The position numbers were made by a program, and so were the translations under genes. From positions 6,929,632-6,993,631 of the forward strand of contig NC_020166.2 in NCBI RefSeq assembly GCF_000224145.3: a DNA stretch of 64,000 nucleotides. The letters are read 5' to 3'. The first letter of the stretch is position 1; every line of letters starts with the position of its first letter. Shown here in pieces: positions 21,701 through 34,400 of the stretch. The notes below the pieces were generated by a model that saw only the letters and a list, made by a program, of their open reading frames with translations, made no database searches and was not told the DNA's origin. The stretch comes from Ciona intestinalis (taxonomy: Eukaryota; Chordata; Ascidiacea; Phlebobranchia; Cionidae).

Positions 21701-24700
21701 ATATTTATAAGGATTCCACAATATAGAAAAGTAGGTTTTTCATTTTTTTATTTGAAAACCTGATCTGCCATAGTATAGTTTTAAAATGAATAGGTATAAA
21801 CAGTGTCAAATAAAATAATAAATGATGCTGTTTGTTCTGCTCAATTAAAGTATGTAATTATAACAAATTTCAATTTTGGTAATTTAGTTTTGATTTATTT
21901 CAACTCAAAAAATAAAATTAAAAAATAAATTTTCTTAGGGATTGTTCTACAGTGGAAAAGATCCTTTGTTTAATTCAAAAGATTCTCGAATTCGAACAAT
22001 TCCGTTTGTTACTCGTCGTCCGACTTTCAATGAAGTTCAAAGAGTTCATCAGGAATTGTTTTCCGTTGCTATGCATGGTATAATGTTATATCTATGGTTC
22101 AATTGGCAGATCAGAGATTTTTGCCGTTTTCTCAATGACAATATTAAAATCTTGGAACCAAAGTTATCATTTTTAAAAAGTCTATTTTTCGAAAATAAAT
22201 TGAGGAAATGCAATAAAATATAAAGAATAGAAAAACACCAATCGAGTGAGCCTGCATAAAAATACAATATTAATGTTAAATATTGCCTGAAGTAACATTA
22301 ATGTGCACATAATGGTAATTCAACTTATTGCTGTTTTTGGTCGAAATAAATTAAGAAATTTGAAATATCTTAATGTAATGTCATTAAGTTCGTCCAAAAT
22401 CTTTTAACCTATTCAAAACCCTGCACTTCTGATGTAACAATGCAGGTAAGAATTCAATGCCAGATATCTTGACACCACCTCGTGCATCTAAAAACAAGCG
22501 AATTAAGAATCCCGTCATACAACCGAAAGTTGAAGAAATTAAAACTTTATCACAAACTGGGAGTGGTGAGTATATGGTTGAATAAAATTTGATAAAATAT
22601 ATATATATTTATTTTATTTAGTGTTTGTCTTTTTTCTTAAAAAAAAATTATTTGAATTTTTGCATTTTGTTGTAATTCCAATTTATACAAATATGATTAT
22701 TCTGAGCTTTTTTTGTTATTTACATCCAAGAAATTTGATTTGTTTTTATAACTGTGGTTATTAAAATCATATTGACCTTAATTGATTAACTCTAGTTTTG
22801 GAAAAGTATAAAAGAATTAGGTATATGTTAGGAGTTAGGTAGTATGTCACTATGTGCCAAAGGTGTCAAAGGGTCTTTCCCCCCTACCATATGTTAATGC
22901 ATGATTTCTTTAAAGTATTGTTTTGTCTGAATTCTGTTTCAACTTAGATTCTGACATTGAGCTGATAACTACAAATCAATCAGTTGAAACTTCAGAACTA
23001 AAAATGTTTGAAACAAAAATCACAAATTATGGAAATAAGAAGAAAAACAAAAAGAAAAAGAAGAAAAAACAAGATAATAACACACCTACAAGCACAGAAA
23101 AAGAGAAAGTTGAAAAAGTAAAACATATTTTTAAATTTTATTAAAAAAAAAACTTTTTTGTGTTGCTTCCTTTAAATATCACATTGCTGTAATAAGTAAT
23201 TAAGTTTTTATCGTAGGTTAACCTTTATCTAAATAATAATTATGTTTATATATAAAAATGCTTTCTACATTATGTTATATATAGGGTGGGATGGGGGAAG
23301 ATGGGACACCTTTTTATTATATTTTCTTGCCCAATTCGCTGGTAAGCAAAAAAATTCTAAGAAATATAAAACGGTATCCTCACTCCCATAGACCGTTGCT
23401 TAGTTTAAAACACAATGAGCGTGTTTCAAGATTGTTTGCTAAAGGTGTTCAATCTTCCCCCACCCTACTACATTTTTACAATCGCCACTATGTTAAACAA
23501 CCTGCTAAGGCAACCCAATTAATATTGTATTGCTTATTCGCGCACTAAACAAAACTTTGCCGCGTAGCATGCCCTCGCGCAAGGCCCTGCTTTAAACATT
23601 TGACATCATATGTGTTGTCATAATGAGTATTACGTCACACGATTTTTACGTCACTATAGCCAGCACCCCATAAGTAAGGCTAAACTTGGCGCCTATGTAT
23701 GTATATATATGTAAATACATATATATGCAGAAAATAATGTTGCATTACATCACAGGCACCAGCTGTAGAAGCAAAACAACAAAGATTTCCAGCACATATT
23801 GAAGATTTCCTCAACCAGATGTTCACGGCATGCAAGACTTCCAACTTAAACCTCATACATGAGCTAATTCATGATTTCTCATCACGAGATTCATGTGATG
23901 CACAGTCATCGGATCCTGGGAATGAACAGATTTCTCATGTGATTAATTTCACGATTGATTCACAGGGAAACACTTTACTTCACGTTGCTGCGAAAACTGG
24001 ACTCAAGGAAATTATATTCACACTGCTTGAAGCAGGTGCTGACCCTGCCATTAAGTGAGTTGGTTTTAATGTGTGTGAATATTGTAGAATATGTTTGAGG
24101 ATCATTAAAGTTTCAGTGTTGACCAATTGAATATGTTTGAAAATTATTAAAGTTTCAGTGTTGACCAATTGAATCTGTTTGAAAATTATTGAAGTTTCAG
24201 TGTTGACCAATTGAATATGTTTGAAAATTATTGAAGTTTCAGTGTTGACCAATTGAATATGTTTAAAAATCATTAAAGTTTCAGTGTTGACCAATTGAAT
24301 ATGTTTGAAAATCATTGAAGTTTCAGTGTTGACCAATCGAATATGTTTGAAAATCATTAAAGTTTCAGTGTTGACCAATTGAATATGTTTGAAAATCTTT
24401 AAAGTTTCAGTGTTGACCAATTTTTTTTTCAGAAACTTCACATCCTTCCTTCCATATTGTTTATGTCCAAATAAGGAAGCGCGTAACATTTTCCGTAGAT
24501 TTCGATCAAAATATCCGGACAAGTTCGATTACAAATCCGCTCAGGTTCCTAATTCATAAGTAACATTTTATTGGCAATGGCGTATTTGGTGGTTGAGAAA
24601 GAATTTTTACAAAATTGTATGTGTTTCCACTATTTATAAATAAACACAAAAAATAAGGTGTTAGATAGTGGTGAATCATGCATTAAATTATTCATGATTC

Positions 24701-25698
24701 GTGACTTTATAGAAAAGAGTTTTTATTGTTTAAAGTTATCACCATACCTGCTTCTGGGAAGACTTAATTTTTAATTCCAAATTTTCTTCAGATTCCCTCT
24801 CCTCTCTCGGATGTTGCAGAGGAAGAAATGAAGAAAAAGAAATCTGAGAAGAAGAAGATGCAAAGATTGGATCGGAAGTTAAAGGAGCGAGTAAAGAGAG
24901 AGGAAGAAGAGAAAAAGAAAGAAGAGCAAGATGAAAAAGAGAGATTTCTTGCTCTTTCAGATCGAGAGAAGGTTGAATATATTGTTTATCAATTTTTACA
25001 AAAATGACAGTTTTTCTTTTTATTATGCTTGTAATGTTCATGGTACCTGTAGTGTATGGTATAGTTTACTTTTTGTTAAACTGTTTTTTTTTTGTATTAT
25101 TTGCATTATTTATCAATTGTTTTTTACTGTTGTGTGTCACAACTATGTTGTGTTGATTTCTTTGTTGAACATTCTTCTTGTTAAACTTTATTTTCATAAC
25201 TTCCTCATATTTTTTGCATTTCAATTCTAATTTTTGAAATAGGTAATTAAATTTACAATTTTTTTACAGAGGTTGATTGCCATAGAAAGAAGAATGATGA
25301 ATTCTCATCCTTCTCCATCTTCTAATGAAAGGTTTGTTTCACCTTGTTCCATTATTTTTATTTATTCAAAAAATGTTCACGGTTTTGATTCTAATACCAG
25401 TTTTTACAACTGCTTGTTTGATTGCTATGATTTTAAAATGTGAAGCATTTTAACTTTTTTCAAGCACAGGTTTTTAAAGTTTCCTAATTTTACGTTTCAT
25501 AGTTTTACAATTTCCAGTCAAATTTTTTTTTGCCAGTGCATTTAAACATTCAGGAATTAGTAATATATTATTTTTTGCAGACGTTGCTTCACTTGTGCAG
25601 AAAGTTTGTTTGCAAAAGTCCCGTTTGAATATCTTGACTTTCAATTCTGTTCCGTCATTTGTTTGAAAACTCACAAGAAGACAAAAACAAAATCATAA
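18713..25698 (+). CDS. ANKZF1: ANKZF1/Vms1, peptidyl-tRNA hydrolase of ribosome quality control
   Basis: Releases stalled nascent chains from tRNA on 60S subunits and links to VCP/p97. Thirteen exons (18713-18845, 19296-19475, 20119-20324, 20808-21034, 21598-21730, 21939-22077, 22446-22565, 22948-23117, 23756-24054, 24433-24544, 24792-24971, 25270-25331, 25581-25698) join in frame into 692 residues (human 726). Order: C2H2-type finger with C59, C62, H75, H81 and the family string [15 protein letters not shown]; an acidic Ser/Asp segment; VLRF1 release-factor-like domain (about 174-310) including [11 protein letters not shown]; ankyrin part (about 504-540, [11 protein letters not shown]); a charged coiled coil (about 574-640) where the VCP-interacting motif lies in the family; and a C-terminal Cys cluster (RCFTC...FCSVICL). 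The catalytic Gln of the GxxQ motif is present as GTVQ (about residue 236). The start ATG agrees with the family N-terminus. Confidence 0.95.
18928..19187 (+). mobile_element. MITE family B copy, truncated at the right end
   Basis: Left end GTGCTAGTGAAGAATCCTCC. The interior ends in ACTAACCCC/ATAACCACTAAC strings and a CTTTCCAC block seen inverted in the copy at 34059-34206. The right terminal repeat is missing, and an extra segment around 18975-19085 may be an insertion. It lies in the first ANKZF1 intron. Confidence 0.65.
22851..22893 (+). mobile_element. decayed right end of a family A MITE
   Basis: TGTGCCAAAGGTGTCAAAGG followed by CTTTCCCCCCTACCATA resembles the last 40 bp of the family; the remainder is not recognisable. 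Confidence 0.45.
23279..23472 (+). mobile_element. MITE family A copy
   Basis: GGGGGAAGATGGGACACC at the left and CTTCCCCCACCCTACTAC at the right, with the shared interior (CCATAGACCGTTG, TTTAAAACAC). It lies in an ANKZF1 intron. Confidence 0.87.
24083..24422 (+). repeat. 42-bp minisatellite, 7 full and 2 partial units
   Basis: Unit begins AGTTTCAGTGTTGACCAATT and continues GAATATGTTTGAAAATCATT plus AA; units differ at 1-3 positions. It fills an ANKZF1 intron, and the last partial unit runs straight into the polypyrimidine tract and acceptor of the exon at 24433. Because 42 is divisible by 3 the minus strand stays open for 180 codons, a by-product of the repeat. Confidence 0.95.
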
Positions 25699-26378
25699 TT
25701 TTTTACCCATATTTATTTAGGAAATTCTTGTTCTTTTATTCATTGAGTTTTAAATATTTATTTTAGGAAATATAAGACCTCAGATATATAAAGAATTGTA
25801 CGTTTTTTTGTAAAACAGCTTTTCCAAGATAAAGTATATTGTTATGTTTCGTATGTGCATACAGTATACAGAATATAGTCCACCTGTTAGTTGCCTCATT
25901 CATTCATAACCATAAAGTTTAGCATTTTTATGATAGATTTATTCCGCAAATAGGTTGTAAAGGAGCTCCCTATTTGTTGAAAATCACGCTTTTTTCTGAA
26001 CTTTTCTGAAAGTGGTTTTGTTTTCTTGGTGTTTGCAGTATAAGACTGTGTAATTTGAATTGTTTTATGTGGTGAACAATTTATTTTACTTTAGTGGTGA
26101 ATTGATTTAATAATAGATTTATGTTAACGGTGATAAAATTTTGTTTCTTGAATGTTAGTATTAAAACTCCCTATTTTTTCAAGAGTTTCTTTTAAAAATA
26201 TTAAAAAAATTGCAATCTATTTAAATTCGAGTTAAACTCCTTTTACTCTTTTGTTTCAAACGCTCACTTCATTGTGATGTCATAGCCATGTTTTTTAAAG
26301 AAACATACATTTCAGGTGAATTTGTAAACTCTGTTTAAGCTTCGTATTTAAGTAGAAGTATTTTTGACTTGTGAAAAA
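25699..26378. other. intergenic: ANKZF1 to GTPBP10
   Basis: AT-rich, two plus-strand genes in tandem. No AATAAA, repeat family or open frame with coding character seen. Confidence 0.5.
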
Positions 26379-29300
26379 ATGGTTTTCCTTACAAGAGCTC
26401 TTCTTCTACGAACAGTAAGTGGTTGATGAATTTATTTTAATTATTTGAAATTTATTTAAAAAGAAACTTTGAGTAGAACTAGTTTTACCGAATAATTAAT
26501 TGCCACAATATTGAATAATTACTTGTCCCAAAAATATAATTTATTTTACCAATGCCGATTATTTTATTCTTTGTGTCTGCTGCTGGCAATTAACATTTTA
26601 AGGTCCTGTCCATAGAATGCAAGCATAAGGACGGTGTAGTGTTTTTACTGTTTTAGAAATATAACCCGCCAAACTCTTGTAAATGCGAGCGTACAAAATT
26701 TAAGAAATTTTCTATAAGTATTCTCACTATTTCAATTAAGCAAGATTTAAAGTTCTCTTTCTAGCATGATTATTTCACACATGTTTTAATTCCTTTTCCT
26801 TCTACTAGTACAGCAAAGATTTTATCGACAAACTAAGAATTTATGTCCGGGGTGGAACTGGGGGTAATGGACACCCAACACTAGGTGGAATAGGAGGAAG
26901 GGGTGGAGATGTTTACCTTGTCGGGGCAACAAAGTCCGATATGACCCTCAAATCAATGAAAGATAAATATCCAGAGAAAAGATTTGTGGCTGACACAGGG
27001 CAGAGTAGTAGGTAGGGTTGGTTGTTTTGTGGATAGTTGTTTGTAACATTATAATTAAAAAAACAAAAAATTTGCAGTTATTTTCAGTAATTTGGTCATG
27101 CTTTATCGTAAACATCGACTGCGCTTATTTTCTTCCAATTAAATGTAATTATGTTTTTAACTGTAAGTTTGTTTTAACACTTTTTTTGTCGCTATATCAT
27201 GTCTTTTCGTTTAAATATTTCTAAATCTTCGCTACTGTAATCGAAAAGACAAATAAAAGTTATTATTATTATTACAAGCAATTTACCAAGTGATAAAGTA
27301 ATGTTAACTGCACAAAATAGAGCAACGTATTTACCACTTCATTTTTTAAACTATTTGATAAAATAAATATTTTTTGAACCTGAATACCAACACAATGTAA
27401 TTCTGTATGAATATTTTTATTACAGAAAACAAGCACTTTCTGGTTTAAACGGTGCAAGTATATATGTCCAAGTTCCGCATGGAATTTCTATTGTAGATGC
27501 TGCCAATAACCAAGTGATGGGTATTTAACTTTTCCATAACTATTTTATTGACTATTAAATTTTCGCTATATTTCATTTTAGGAAATCAACTTTTGCTATA
27601 AATGTTTAACCTAGCTTCTATTTCTGACACATCAGTATTTTGACAGCTAGTTTTACAAAGTCTGATGGCAAACAAAATGTCGGAAACACGCTAGTTTAAT
27701 ACCAAATGAGCCGCTCAAGATATATTTAAATTATGGCAGAAATAGCAGAAGTAACAAAATAGTTTTACACACCAACATTTCAAAATTATTCTTGCCACAT
27801 CCCATACAAATACATTGGTGTAATAAATTCATGATAAAAGGTTCATTCATAAAATGAAATCTTGAAAATTAAATATGTGTGATAGCAATAGCAGTAGAAT
27901 TGTTGCCAAAAATATTGCTACAAATATACTATTTTGATTTATCTGTTGACAATTCTTGTAAGTTGTATTTACACCAATAAATTTTAAATTAAATTTTCCC
28001 AAAAATTAAAATTACCTAAAAACAATTATTTGTTAAGTTTTATTTACGTAAAGCCAATAAAATTAACAACAATTCCATAATTCCTTTTTTTTCAATTATA
28101 TTTTACCAACTTTTTTGTTAAAAGGTGAGATCTCTGGCTCATTAGACAAACTTCTTGTTGCACGTGGAGGCCGGGGTGGCACGAGGAGCACAGGGTTCAT
28201 ACCAAGACCCGGTCAGCGTCGCAATCTTTATCTTGATTTAAAACTTATCGCTGATGTTGGTTTTGTTGGGTTAGTTTGGTAAAATGTTTTAAAACACTTG
28301 TGTGTTTGTATATACTGCTGGTATTAAGTTCTTTTAAATATTGATTTTTTTGTACTTTTTTTAAAACTTTTCTGTAGTTGCCTGTCAGAAACATGGAAAT
28401 AAAAAAACGTTTTTACCTATAATGACTTTTCTTACTTTAGATTTCCAAATGCTGGTAAATCAACATTATTGTCAAGAATTTCAAAAGCAAAACCAAAAAT
28501 TGCAAGTTATCCTTGTGAGTTGGTACTTATGTTTTACTAGATACCAAAGTTGTTTATTCAAGTAAATTGCCCTAGTAGTTATGCATGAACCAACAATGGC
28601 ATTACCTTTATTGTGAATGTTTAGGTATAAAACTCACTAATTGAACTACACATTAAACTGTTTGAGAACAACTTCTTTTTAAAAGAAAAAAAATTAGTGG
28701 TAAATATTAAAGCTTCACGAAAAAAAATAATAAGTTCACAAAGTAGTGTGTTTTTATGGTAAAATAAACTGTTTAGCATACGAAATATTAAAAACATGTT
28801 GTACTAACTGTACATTTATTTGCTGATTGTTTTTACTCACAGTCACAACCATCACCCCACAGATTGGTGTTCTTGAATATCCTGATTTCCGCAAAATACA
28901 ACTCGCTGATTTACCTGGGTTGGTGGAAGGTGCTTACTTAAATAAGGTGGGAAATGTCTCTATCTTTCTGGTTAAATTGATGTCATTTTTTCTTGTTTGT
29001 TTAGCAATCCTATGCTCTATATATGTATCTTTACATTATGTACTTTACATTGTGTTTTACATGGTGTATATACACTAAAACCTCTTTACCTGTAAGTGTT
29101 GTAATATTTTTTATATGTAAATTGAATCTTGAAATTCCATGTTGCCTAAAAGCCTAGAGGACCGTTTTGATCAGTTTATTGTGTGCTTAAACTTCCTGAT
29201 AAATCCGGCAAAAGTGACTCATATTTGGCATTGTTTTGATATCTATGATGTGTCAACAGGGCAGAGGTCATTCTTTCTTGAAACATATCGAGCGAACAAA

Positions 29301-30907
29301 GTTGTTGTTGTTCGTTGTTGATATATCAGGATTTCAACTTTCAACAAAACATCAATTCCGAAACGCTTTTGAAACTGTTCAACTATTAACACAGGTTTGT
29401 ATGTAAGGCAACAAGCATAAGATGTTTAGATTTTAATGCCCGCATTGCATTGGTAACAAGTGTCATAAACTTGTCGGTTTGTAACCTGGCTTGGCTTGTA
29501 CCTATTCTATTCTGTATGGGTGAGGTCCCTGAGAACCTGGGATTTAAACCAGATTTTGCCCATTACCCTATCGCTCTTGTACGTCCCAAAGTGAAAAGCT
29601 TGTGACAGTGAAGTCCTTTATTCATGTTCCGACTCAAGTGTTCTATGGTTTGTATTTAATACATATAGTATGTCAAAGTAAATAATGTTAATCAGTGTCC
29701 ATGTATTCAAAGAATAAAACCAGTTCAATACAGCCAAATTCTGAGTCACTTTTGCATCCACAAAACCAACATTTCTTACTGTTGTAAAGCTGCCTTCATT
29801 TTTGCATTCCGATCATCATAATAATTTGGCTTGATATTTGTAGGAGTTAAGCTCGTATGATGGAACATTAACCAACAAACCATCAATTCTTGCTGTGAAT
29901 AAAATGGATCTTCCAGCTGCTGATGATTTATTTAATAAGTTAAAGGATGGACTTAATACAAGGACAAGTACGATAAAAAAAAAAAACTATTCTTTTCTGG
30001 TGCTTTTTATGCCATTCTTTTAACTCCTGGGGTGTTGGTTTTTTGTTTATTAACTTCACTACAAGGGTTAAGGTTAAAGTACGCACGATACACAGTAAAT
30101 GCTATGTATTGATTTTGGTGGGTATTGTATTTTAAAAGGTTCTTGGATTTTTTTAATATAAACAAGTTACTGCTGAGCTAGATAGTAAGCCTGTGGTCAC
30201 TAGTGGGTGTCTAAATCGTCAGCCATACAGAAAAGAAAAACTTATTAAGTTACACACTTGGTAACTCCCAAGCAGGAACAAATCTATAAACGGAATATGT
30301 GTTTTGTATCGACTGTCATTTCCAAAGGGGGATAAAGAAAGTTACATTTAAGCCACCTAATAACTATTACACTGTCTAATTCGGCGCTGTGGCAAAGTGG
30401 TTCTTCTAACCCAGAGGTAATGGGGTCAAGGCTAGTCGTTGCTACCATTGTGGACCTATGTGGCAAGACACTTAATGGCAATTGCTTTTGCCCAGTGGTC
30501 ACTAATGGGCTGTTCAAATTATCAGCCACACATAGAAATTCCCAAATAACAATCAGCCACAAAGCTACCTATATGGTAACTCACAAGGTGTATAAAACAG
30601 AACATTCGTGGGCCGTGTTATAACGACTGTCATTTGAAAATTTACTTAGAATAAGCGGGTTCCTAATTTTCATCTTTACGTTGCAGCATCCAACTTTGGA
30701 AGCGATTGTGATGAAATAATGAAGTTTAAAGATGTTATTCCGATATCCGCTCACACAGGAGAGGGAACAGAAAAACTTTCGTCACGAATACGAGAAATTA
30801 TTGACAATAGAAAGTTGAAGATAAGAAAGAGATTGACAGGTGGTGGAAATGAAGGTGTGAGAATCACAAACACTGATTATGAGTTGAATTTGCATTCTTT
30901 GCGGTGA
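26379..30907 (+). CDS. GTPBP10: GTPBP10 (ObgH2), Obg-family GTPase
   Basis: GTPase that in animals assists assembly of the mitochondrial large ribosomal subunit. Nine exons (26379-26414, 26809-27011, 27426-27520, 28125-28269, 28441-28514, 28843-28946, 29260-29394, 29844-29967, 30687-30907) join in frame into 378 residues (human 387). The N-terminus [12 protein letters not shown] has the basic, hydrophobic look of a mitochondrial leader. The Obg fold follows with its Gly motifs ([33 protein letters not shown]). G-domain motifs: G1 GFPNAGKS (about 160-167), switch I Thr in [10 protein letters not shown]3 DLPGL (about 207), G4 NKMD (about 283-286) and G5 SAH. The best match is GTPBP10 rather than GTPBP5, through [16 protein letters not shown] and VDISGFQLS. 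The intron before the last exon carries two SINE copies. Confidence 0.95.
29490..29572 (+). repeat. short dispersed repeat (family C)
   Basis: ACCTATTCTATTCTGTATGG followed by GTGAGGTCCCTGAGAACCTG and GGATTTAAACCAG. A related segment occurs at about 33818-33900 in the same orientation. Class unknown. Confidence 0.45.
30178..30360 (+). mobile_element. tRNA-SINE, partial
   Basis: Matches the middle and 3' parts of the SINE family (GGTCACTAGTGGGTGTCTAA, CAGCCATACA, then GACTGTCATTTCC and AAAGTTACATTTA). It lies directly upstream of a fuller copy. Confidence 0.6.
30380..30640 (+). mobile_element. tRNA-derived SINE, near full length
   Basis: tRNA-like head GGCGCTGTGGCAAAGTGG with a degenerate box B (GGGGTCAAGGCTAG), then the family body CAGTGGTCACTAATGGGCTG and 3' domain GTATAAAACAGAACATTCGT and ACGACTGTCATT. 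Confidence 0.75.
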
Positions 30908-31449
30908 TTTTTTATTTTTGACACAACTTCACGAAATACACGTTCTTTTACGCCGCATTTGAAGATTTGCCATAATTTAGATATATTTATATTCTTTTTC
31001 GCAACACACCTGTTTCTTAAAGCTTGAACTACAGTCAGACTTGCCTATATGAACTGTTGTTAAAAATTGTATTGAAATGTCCCTGTTGGATTCGAAAACA
31101 ATTAGAAACCAGGAACCAGCGCATACTATATATAGTGGTTGTGTTATACAGTTTTCTGTTTATAGAATTGATAAAACCTTCCACCCAGCTTTTAAATGTA
31201 TTAAATGTAAAACCCAAAACAATTTTTTCTTTTAAATAACATAATGTAAGTGAAGCAGTGGTTCATATTTTCAAAACAAAAATGTTTACAAATATATGTT
31301 AATTCTCAACACAGTGAAACAAATTCGGCAGACATAATTTCAGCAATCATTTAATCCAATATCACACGACAAACTTAAAAACCAAGTGAAATAGACAAAC
31401 AAACCATTTGCATAAGTTTATTTATCACAAAAAGAAATAAATACGAAAA
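30908..31449. other. intergenic between convergent GTPBP10 and MMADHC
   Basis: Contains the minus-strand AATAAA of MMADHC (plus TTTATT at about 31417-31422). No other feature recognised. Confidence 0.55.
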
Positions 31450-34400
31450 TCATGTTAAATGTTGGAGCAACTTCTCCATTACACTGTGTTGGACACCCGC
31501 AGTGGTGACAATACTTCCAACAAATGAATGGGAACCCCATTTCTTGTGACTGATCACTTTACAGCAGCCCAGGTCATCGATAGTAAACCCTAAACTGCTG
31601 TATCGATCGTCAGTCTCAAACATTGTAGAGTTGGTGTACGGTCCAAAGTACTGAAATATTAAGAAGTTTCAATTACAATTTTTTTTATGTTTGTTAAAAG
31701 AAAGAAATGCATTATAGCACATTATCGAACGCTATACACTTGATTTATACAGCAAGTTGTACCCACCATCCACCAATAAGCACTTTGGTATTTTTTTAAT
31801 GTGTAATAGAAACCAGAACAGTGCTGTGAATGCTCAATAATTAAATTAACTGAGATTGCAATGAATTTGTTTGTTTGCCTTTTATACATGAACAGATCTT
31901 TTTAAAATCCAGCCCTAAATAGGTAAATACAGTCAGCAGCCACCTTATTCCACACAACTAAAACTTTATTTGAACAACTTACAGCTTGTCCACATGAAGG
32001 ATCAATAAAATCACACCAGAAATTATTTGCACGAAGTAAATGGCAGACTTCAGTGGCCGTTGTAATAAACTGTAAACAAACAAAGATGAGATAAGATATC
32101 ATGGAACCAACTGTTGTAATTAACTTTTGCATATGAAAGGAAGGGTTGAAGCGGGATTGCCGTTTTCCCAGTGACACACTCGAAATGGTAGCAGTTTTAT
32201 CCCTTGATTACCTTGTAAAACGTGGAAAGGGAGATAAGATAAAATGTATGTCACCACAGACTGTTGTAATTAACTTATTCATTAACTTTTAGATTCTCTC
32301 TATTCTAAACTACTTAAGTGAAAAGAGAAATAGAAACTCACATTTTCCAACAACTTTTCTCTTTCTTCCTCCACCTCTACACTCCACATAGACATCTCAT
32401 GTTTGCTCTTCTGCGTCAACGTAATCACTGTGATCTCTTGTTTCGGCATCTCAAGGAAAATCGATTGAAATTCTAAAAATTGCAAGTTTTATGTAGGTAA
32501 AAAATCTGGACATACAGGACATACATAGTTTAAACTAATACTTATTATTTAATATTGTTTTTTTTATTTTTCTGCTTCAGACCAAATTATTTCGAATTAA
32601 CATTAAAAATTAAGATAAAGAATTATTCTTGCCTTTATACAGAACTTTAGGGCAGGGTTGCAATGCAAGCTCAACATGTGCGCCATCAAAATATCTACGG
32701 ATAATCGAGTCGGTCACATTTTCTTCTTCAGTTGACATTTCTGAGGTCTCGTCCAGGTACTAAGATTGTTACATAACAATGACTAATATGATATAATAAT
32801 AATATTCTATTGTAGTGCTTTAAATAAAAGTTTTTTTTTAAATACCCAAACCTCTAGCAACAAAATAATGGTAATTACATCATTTTTACAGCTTGTTTTG
32901 ACCAATTTTTAAATGCGCTGTCTTTGACAAATGATTTTTCAACTAAAAAATGGAAAACGATACCTTACAAATTTACCTTTCTTAAAAACTCGATACTTTA
33001 ATGAACTGAACATAACTTACATCGGATTCAGCAATTAATTGCGCAACAATTGAAAGCTGTTTGTCGTTTGCGGTCGATCCTTCCAGTATATCAGGTGAAT
33101 GAAGTTGAATGCTGGAAATATTCAATTGGTTTATGTTTAAGCTTATGGTTTTAACATGAGTATTTCCATAGGCGCCTAAGTTTTGATTGTCTAGGTTAGG
33201 CAAACTCATAGTTACAAATGTCAACTACTTATTACATCATACATAAGCTAATAAGGTAATTAGCACACTCGCACATTACGCACTGGTTAGGGTTTAACTT
33301 TCGTATTACTCGTTACGCAGCACGTTGAACGTATACACACAGTAGTAGCGGTTGTAAAGTATTGAAAGATCGCAAACTTGCAGGTGCAGGCACACGCAAT
33401 ATCCTACGATCTTTGTTTCTATCACAATGGCGATTGTGAGGTAATGTAACATCCTAGGTTGGGATTAGGCAATACGTAGGTTACGATAATGGATTGCATC
33501 ACAATGCCGTTTGTGACGTAGTGTATCGATGCAAGTTGGTATTTCTTACCTTGCGATAATGGATGACATCACAATACAGCTTGTGATGTAACAGTTACGT
33601 TGGTGAGTGTATGTTTAACTGGCATTAAAAGTTACGTAAATTTGGCCAGAAGCTAATCTGTAAACACTAGAGCTTCAATCGTGGACGCATAATGGTTTAA
33701 CTTTTTGAAATACGTAAATCGTTTGCGTTTGAATATCTTATTATGAAGCAATTAATAGGAAAAGTGCCAAATTCCAGGTTAGGCATTTGCCTTACCTGTC
33801 TGACCGCGTTAGGCGCCTATGGGTATTTCTATTCTATGTGGGTCAGGCCCTGCGACATGGCACGCCATGGCCCTAGGATTTAGGCCAGGATTGGGCCAAA
33901 AAATACATGTGCATAAACAATAAACATCTTCAGATTTAAAACATAATATTGCTGGAAATAAATTTTTCTAATTTAACATGAAATAACAGAATATAACACA
34001 TTGAAAGATCTGTTTTCTATGCAGAGAATATTTTTGACTGAACATTTTTTCTTATTTTGGCACTAGTGAAGAATCTTACGGTACATAGAAAAATAGGCTG
34101 GTGGAAAGTATTAAGAGGCTAGTGGGGGTTAGTAGTTAGGGGTTAGTGGTTATAGGGGTTGGTAGTTAGCAAATAAGGGGGGGGGGGAAGATTCTCCACT
34201 AGCACCCTTATTTTTTTAGCTGTATGGATTACAAATGACTTTTTCATATTTTTTTTACATAAACCAAATTGTTTTAATATCCAATTTGGTCATATTTTCA
34301 ATTGGGGTCTTTACCTTGGTTGTTCTTTGCTTCGAATTGATTGCGGCAAACCAATATTTCCCGGCAAAGGAAACGTTTTATCTTGTGGACTTATTGGTCC

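Noticed and set aside
24083-24422. Possible CRISPR-like array
   Set aside because: Direct tandem units without unique spacers in a eukaryotic intron; it is a minisatellite.
23980-24522. 180-codon minus-strand open frame with 14-residue repeats
   Set aside because: It is the antisense of the 42-bp minisatellite; the unit is divisible by 3 so the frame stays open. It overlaps ANKZF1 exons on the other strand and has no promoter, signal or homologue.
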